This document shows positions 6,277 to 9,310 of a DNA stretch of 9,310 nucleotides, one piece after another. This DNA comes from Aquificaceae bacterium. Its GTDB lineage: Bacteria; Aquificota; Aquificia; Aquificales; Aquificaceae. The notes beneath the pieces were generated by a model. It ran no database searches. It saw only the letters and a program-made list of their open reading frames with translations, and was not told the origin of the DNA. The DNA lies in the NCBI GenBank assembly GCA_025057245.1, contig JANWYC010000028.1, positions 1-9,310 on the forward strand, read 5' to 3'. The translations under genes were made by a program, and so were the position numbers. How positions within the stretch are numbered: position 1 is the stretch's first letter; the number at the start of each line of letters is the position of its first letter.

Positions 6277-6549
6277 GGGGGAGACGCCTTTCTTGTAAAT
6301 AAAGAGGCAGACTTTACCGTTGTCTTTGTCTTCTCTCACAACACAGATGTGGCTAACCTCTTCGGTTATGCCTTCGCAGAGTTCACCCTTTTCACGATTA
6401 AGGTAATAAACTCTATCTTGTTTGTGATTATGCGGTTCAAACTCTTCAAAGGATAGAACTCTCAACTCCATCTGCGCGCGTGAGTAGCCATAGAGAAGAC
6501 CCGCTATAAATGAGAGAGCTTTGTCTCCTTTAAGGTTAAGCCTGTGCAT
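6256..6549 (-). CDS. Uncharacterised 97-residue protein encoded directly after FtsZ
   Basis: I do not recognise this protein. Its ATG lies 2 nt after the ftsZ stop codon, so it is very probably on the ftsQAZ transcript. An AAGGAAGAG sits inside the end of ftsZ but 12 or more nt upstream, so translation may depend on ribosomes finishing FtsZ. The protein is soluble-looking. A short apolar helix (ALSFIAGLLYGYSRAQMELRVL, about 11-32, too short and polar at its end for a sure membrane span) precedes a segment with alternating hydrophobic residues that could form strands: DRVYYLN (45-51), SHICVV (66-71) and GKVCLFIYKKG (78-88). It has three Cys (58, 69, 81) without a metal-binding pattern. The last 12 codons overlap an inverted repeat, so the C-terminal tail (SPRTPSKT) may be shaped by RNA structure. 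The frame is open and spacing favours a real gene; a role in division is only suggested by position. Confidence 0.75.
   Translation of the reverse strand: MHRLNLKGDKALSFIAGLLYGYSRAQMELRVLSFEEFEPHNHKQDRVYYLNREKGELCEGITEEVSHICVVREDKDNGKVCLFIYKKGVSPRTPSKT
6267..6290. terminator. G-C rich hairpin at the end of the division cluster
   Basis: The arms 6267-6276 and 6282-6290 form nine pairs with one bulged T around a GGGGG loop. On the minus strand the hairpin is followed by CTAAAACTT rather than a T-tract, so it is a poor intrinsic terminator for ftsZ transcripts, though it could protect their 3' end. On the plus strand it is followed by TTCTTG, slightly more terminator-like, but no plus-strand gene precedes it. 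It overlaps the final codons of the 97-residue gene. Confidence 0.35.
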
Positions 6550-6551
6550 TG

Positions 6552-7637
6552 TTATAGCTTTCTCTTCCTTCTTAGGTAAGCGGGTATCTCTTCCAGTTCA
6601 GGCTGAACGGGTTCTATGGTAGTTTCTGGCACTGCCTTTTTAGGAGGCTCCTTTACTTCTGGTTTTTTTACCACCTTAAAATGACTTATGCTCTGAGCGT
6701 TTTCAAAGTCTGTGGCAACCACCGCAACTCTCATAAAGTTTTCCTTACCACTTTCCAACATTGCACCAAAGATAATAAGAGCGTCTTCGTGGGCTGTTTC
6801 TCTTATCCTTCCTATAGTCTCTTCAACCTCTTTAAATGGCACATCCTCACTTACCCAGAGGGTAACCAACATCCTTCTTGCACCTTGTATGCTATTACCC
6901 TCAAGAAGCGGGCTCGTTATAGCCTGCTCTATGGCATAATCCCTTCTTCCATCACCTCTGCCCTCTCCCATGCCTATAAGGGCAAGTCCACCCTTTTCCA
7001 TAACAGTCTTTACGTCCGCAAAGTCCACGTTTATAAGTGCGGGAGTTACCACTATACTGGTTATACCAATAACAGCTTTGGCAAGCACATCATCCACCAT
7101 CTTAAAAGCATCTCTGATGCTAAAATTCTTGTCCGCAAGTTCTACCAGCTTCTGATTGTTAACCACTATGTATGTATCTACCACGTCTTTAAGCCTCTCA
7201 AGCCCCTCGTTGGCAACATGCATTCTTTTAGGACCCTCAAAGTGGAAAGGTTTTGTAATCACAGCCACGGTCAATATGTTCATTTCCTTAGCTATCTCTG
7301 CTATTATAGGTGCGGCGCCAGTTCCAGTGCCACCACCAAGACCACTGGCTATAAAGAGCATGTCCGTGTTTCTGAGCACCTCCCTTATTTTGTCCGCATC
7401 CTCCAGCGCTGCTTGCTCTCCAACCTCTGGTTTTGCACCAGCTCCCAAACCTTTCGTTACCTTTTCTCCTATCTGTATCTTGTTGGGAACTGAAAGCGAA
7501 GCAAGGTGCTGAACATCTGTATTTACTACAAAGAGTTCCACGCCTTCAATTCCTTCCGTATACATACGATTAACTGCGTTTGAGCCTCCACCCCCCACAC
7601 CAAAAACCTTTATTCTGGTAGGGTTTATCACGTTCAT
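6552..7637 (-). CDS. ftsZ: Cell division GTPase FtsZ
   Basis: FtsZ is the bacterial tubulin homolog that polymerises into the division ring. The 361 residues include the N-terminal nucleotide-binding GVGGGGSNAVNRM (14-25), the tubulin signature GGGTGTG (101-107) and the T7 synergy loop NVDFADV (203-209), with D205 and D208 placed to activate GTP hydrolysis in the neighbouring subunit. The C-terminal domain runs to about residue 320. A short Pro/Glu/Lys-rich linker (about 321-348) leads to the conserved tail EIPAYLRRKRKL (350-361), the peptide that binds FtsA and other partners, here ending in a very basic cluster. AAGGAGG about 6 nt upstream supports the ATG at 7637. It lies 15 nt after ftsA and is followed 2 nt later by an unknown gene. 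Nothing is missing or unusual in the core. Confidence 0.99.
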   Translation of the reverse strand: MNVINPTRIKVFGVGGGGSNAVNRMYTEGIEGVELFVVNTDVQHLASLSVPNKIQIGEKVTKGLGAGAKPEVGEQAALEDADKIREVLRNTDMLFIASGLGGGTGTGAAPIIAEIAKEMNILTVAVITKPFHFEGPKRMHVANEGLERLKDVVDTYIVVNNQKLVELADKNFSIRDAFKMVDDVLAKAVIGITSIVVTPALINVDFADVKTVMEKGGLALIGMGEGRGDGRRDYAIEQAITSPLLEGNSIQGARRMLVTLWVSEDVPFKEVEETIGRIRETAHEDALIIFGAMLESGKENFMRVAVVATDFENAQSISHFKVVKKPEVKEPPKKAVPETTIEPVQPELEEIPAYLRRKRKL

Positions 7638-7652
7638 CTTTTTCCTCCTTGC

Positions 7653-8906
7653 TTACATTATATCTTTAAAGAAATACTTCAACTTAGCCAATATAATGGA
7701 AAGACTGGAAGTGTTCTCCGCTCTCTTGTCTGTAGATTTCTGAACTACGCTCTTCTTGCCAATATTCAGGTTCTTGTAGGCAAGTTTTATAAGTCCCACC
7801 GCAGTAGCGTAAGCTGGGTCTTGCACCTTTTCTTTAAGACCTATTATGCCGATGGGATAACCTATCCTTACTGGTAGGTCAAAGTATCTTTCCATAAACT
7901 CCCTCATCCCCGCAAGTTTTGAAGAGCCTCCAGTTATGACTATGCCCGCATGTAGCGTGTTTAGGTCAATGCTTTGCTGACTGAGTATATCTGCTAATCT
8001 TTCCATGATTTCCTCAATCCTTATCTGTATGACCTCCGCCAGCTGTTTTCTACTTACGGTTACTTCTCTCTCTTCACCTCTGGGCTTTATTTTAATCCTT
8101 TCCGCTTCGCTGACAACATCCGCCAGGGCATGACCGCTCTCTATTTTTATCCTCTCCGCTTGCTCGCTGTTTATCTTCATAAAATGCGCTATGTCCTTGG
8201 TTATATTCATCCCACCCATAGGCACGCAGCCTGTAAAGAGAATAGAACCCTCAGAATAGACCACAAAATCTGTAAGCCCAGCACCCATATCAACCATAAG
8301 CACGCCCTCTTCTTTCTCTTCCTGAGTAAGCACAGCCTCCGCAGAAGCTAACGGCGAGAGAAACTTGCCAATTATCTCCATGCCTGCGTTTATGACTACC
8401 TTTTCTGTGTTTTTTAGAAGGCTTGTGCCAACTTTTACCACGTGCACCTCTGCGGATATCTTTGAACCAAGAAGCCCTATAGGGTCAATAACGCCCTCTT
8501 GCTCGTCCAGTATAAACTTTCTTGGTATGGCACTCAGTATTTCGTAGCCCTCTTCCCTTGAACGCATCACCGCCCTATCTACTAACCTTTCCACATGGCT
8601 GTAATCTATCTCCACTGGCTGGGAGGATATGCTTATGGCGTCCTTTTCATTCTGGCTTTTTAAAGTTGTTCCAGAAATACCCAGAACCACCGTGGCTAAC
8701 TTTACGCCGGCCATTTCCTGAGCTTCTTTTATTGCACTTACCACAGAGTTAACCGCTAAGTCCAAACGGGTAACGTAGCCCCTATCTATACCTTTGGAAG
8801 GAGCTTCACCCAAACCTATAACGTGCAATTCACCATAGTTGTCTATCTCACCCACCAATGCTATTACTTTACTTGTTCCTATATCAAGAGCCGTTACCAA
8901 CTTCAT
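7653..8906 (-). CDS. ftsA: Cell division protein FtsA
   Basis: FtsA is an actin-fold ATPase that tethers FtsZ filaments to the membrane. The 417 residues include phosphate-1 ALDIGTSK (6-13), the inserted 1C subdomain (about 85-160), phosphate-2 VDMGAGLTD (205-213) and the adenosine motif ITGGSSKL (324-331). A Lys/Ser-rich linker (about 382-402) ends in the amphipathic helix ILAKLKYFFKDIM (405-417), which is the expected membrane-targeting sequence. The start at 8906 overlaps the ftsQ stop as ATGA and is preceded by GGAGAGGA at suitable distance. The gene order ftsQ-ftsA-ftsZ is the standard dcw-cluster order. All nucleotide-binding motifs are intact. Confidence 0.99.
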   Translation of the reverse strand: MKLVTALDIGTSKVIALVGEIDNYGELHVIGLGEAPSKGIDRGYVTRLDLAVNSVVSAIKEAQEMAGVKLATVVLGISGTTLKSQNEKDAISISSQPVEIDYSHVERLVDRAVMRSREEGYEILSAIPRKFILDEQEGVIDPIGLLGSKISAEVHVVKVGTSLLKNTEKVVINAGMEIIGKFLSPLASAEAVLTQEEKEEGVLMVDMGAGLTDFVVYSEGSILFTGCVPMGGMNITKDIAHFMKINSEQAERIKIESGHALADVVSEAERIKIKPRGEEREVTVSRKQLAEVIQIRIEEIMERLADILSQQSIDLNTLHAGIVITGGSSKLAGMREFMERYFDLPVRIGYPIGIIGLKEKVQDPAYATAVGLIKLAYKNLNIGKKSVVQKSTDKRAENTSSLSIILAKLKYFFKDIM

Positions 8907-9310
8907 CTTTCCTCTCCACCTCTTATGATTACCACACCCTCTGTATTTATTTCCATTTCTTTAATGTTCAGGTTGATATTATAACCCATGCGTATTATAG
9001 CTACATTTTCCACCAAATTTCTATTTAGCAAGAAGAGGGGAGGCAAGGTTATCTTCACGCCGTCTTCGGTATAAGCTATTGTAGCAAGGTTTGTTATGTA
9101 AACCTCCTTCAAATCATCTCCGATTATATCTACCAGATTTTTTAAGTTTTCAAAATTTTTATTTATAAGTTCAATTTCGTGGGTGTATACTATCAAATTT
9201 GTGTGTGGTATGTATGGTGAGTAAAATCGTGTCCCAGATTTATCAAAAAAAACAACTTCGTCATCCTTTATTGCAGTGAATATTGGCTTCCTCTCTTCAA
9301 TCTTTAATTT
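8903..9310 (-). CDS. ftsQ: Cell division protein FtsQ, C-terminal part (5' end outside window)
   Basis: The frame stays open from the stop at 8903 to the window edge, giving 135 visible residues and no start. FtsQ is a single-pass membrane protein that links early and late divisome proteins; its transmembrane helix and POTRA domain would be in the missing part. The visible segment begins with KLKIEERKPIF, then DDEVVFFDKSGTRF, matching the FtsQ beta-domain pattern 'v.v.Er.p.a......vD..G..f'. An acidic helical region, ELINKNFENLKNLVDIIGDDLKE, follows, and the tail ends in INTEGVVIIRGGEER. The 4-nt overlap with ftsA and the gene order support the assignment. A TTG at 9196 could be mistaken for the start, but the conserved motifs lie upstream of it. 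The sequence is divergent, as usual for FtsQ. Confidence 0.85.
   Translation of the reverse strand, partial: KLKIEERKPIFTAIKDDEVVFFDKSGTRFYSPYIPHTNLIVYTHEIELINKNFENLKNLVDIIGDDLKEVYITNLATIAYTEDGVKITLPPLFLLNRNLVENVAIIRMGYNINLNIKEMEINTEGVVIIRGGEER

Noticed and set aside
6681..7493. 270-codon open frame on the plus strand
   Set aside because: It lies entirely antisense to ftsZ, whose protein is fully conserved; the translation has no recognisable motif and looks like a reverse-frame shadow.
8903..9196. A complete 97-codon gene starting at a TTG at 9196
   Set aside because: The frame remains open to the window edge, and FtsQ-like motifs (ERKP, DKSG) lie upstream of the TTG, so this is the end of a longer ftsQ.
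1..9310. tRNA, rRNA, riboswitch or mobile element
   Set aside because: The non-coding gaps are short, no cloverleaf or known aptamer pattern was recognised by eye, and no transposase or integrase coding sequence is present.

Overview
The window is a compact bacterial chromosome segment in which every supported gene lies on the minus strand, so transcription runs from high to low coordinates. The proteins are rich in Glu, Lys and Arg, the genes are tightly packed with repeated 4-nt ATGA stop/start overlaps, and the IscU, YebC and FtsZ sequences look like those of the thermophilic Aquificaceae (Aquifex, Hydrogenobacter, Thermocrinis). The lineage is inferred from remembered family resemblance, not from a search.

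Reading in the direction of transcription, the window opens inside a cell-division cluster (about 9310-6256). It holds the C-terminal part of FtsQ, complete FtsA and FtsZ, and a 97-residue protein of unknown function that starts 2 nt after the ftsZ stop. FtsQ and FtsA overlap by 4 nt.

A 183-nt non-coding stretch follows (6073-6255). With the very end of the 97-residue gene it contains a degenerate direct repeat of about 30 nt in two copies. Each copy supplies the 5' arm of a hairpin, and the two hairpins differ by a paired change that preserves pairing. The iscU promoter and a strong Shine-Dalgarno sequence lie at the far end of this stretch.

The second unit (6072-3019) is a six-gene run with overlaps or 2-nt gaps throughout: iscU (Fe-S scaffold), a THUMP-less ThiI/MnmA-like PP-loop protein, a TusA-like sulfur carrier, a DUF1858-like helical protein, a stand-alone NifU C-terminal (Nfu) domain protein and aroE (shikimate dehydrogenase). 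The first five form a plausible sulfur-transfer, Fe-S and tRNA-thiolation module; aroE appears to be a translationally coupled passenger. No cysteine desulfurase or HscA/HscB is present in the window.

The last part (2890-86) carries transketolase and yebC, each with its own leader. yebC has a perfect TATAAT box so close to its ATG that its mRNA may be leaderless. At the left edge, a good sigma-70-type promoter points out of the window toward an unseen gene. No RNA gene, CRISPR array, insertion sequence, phage gene or other obvious mobile element was seen. The most unusual items are the structured repeat upstream of iscU, the PP-loop/TusA/DUF1858/Nfu cassette, and the unknown gene behind ftsZ.
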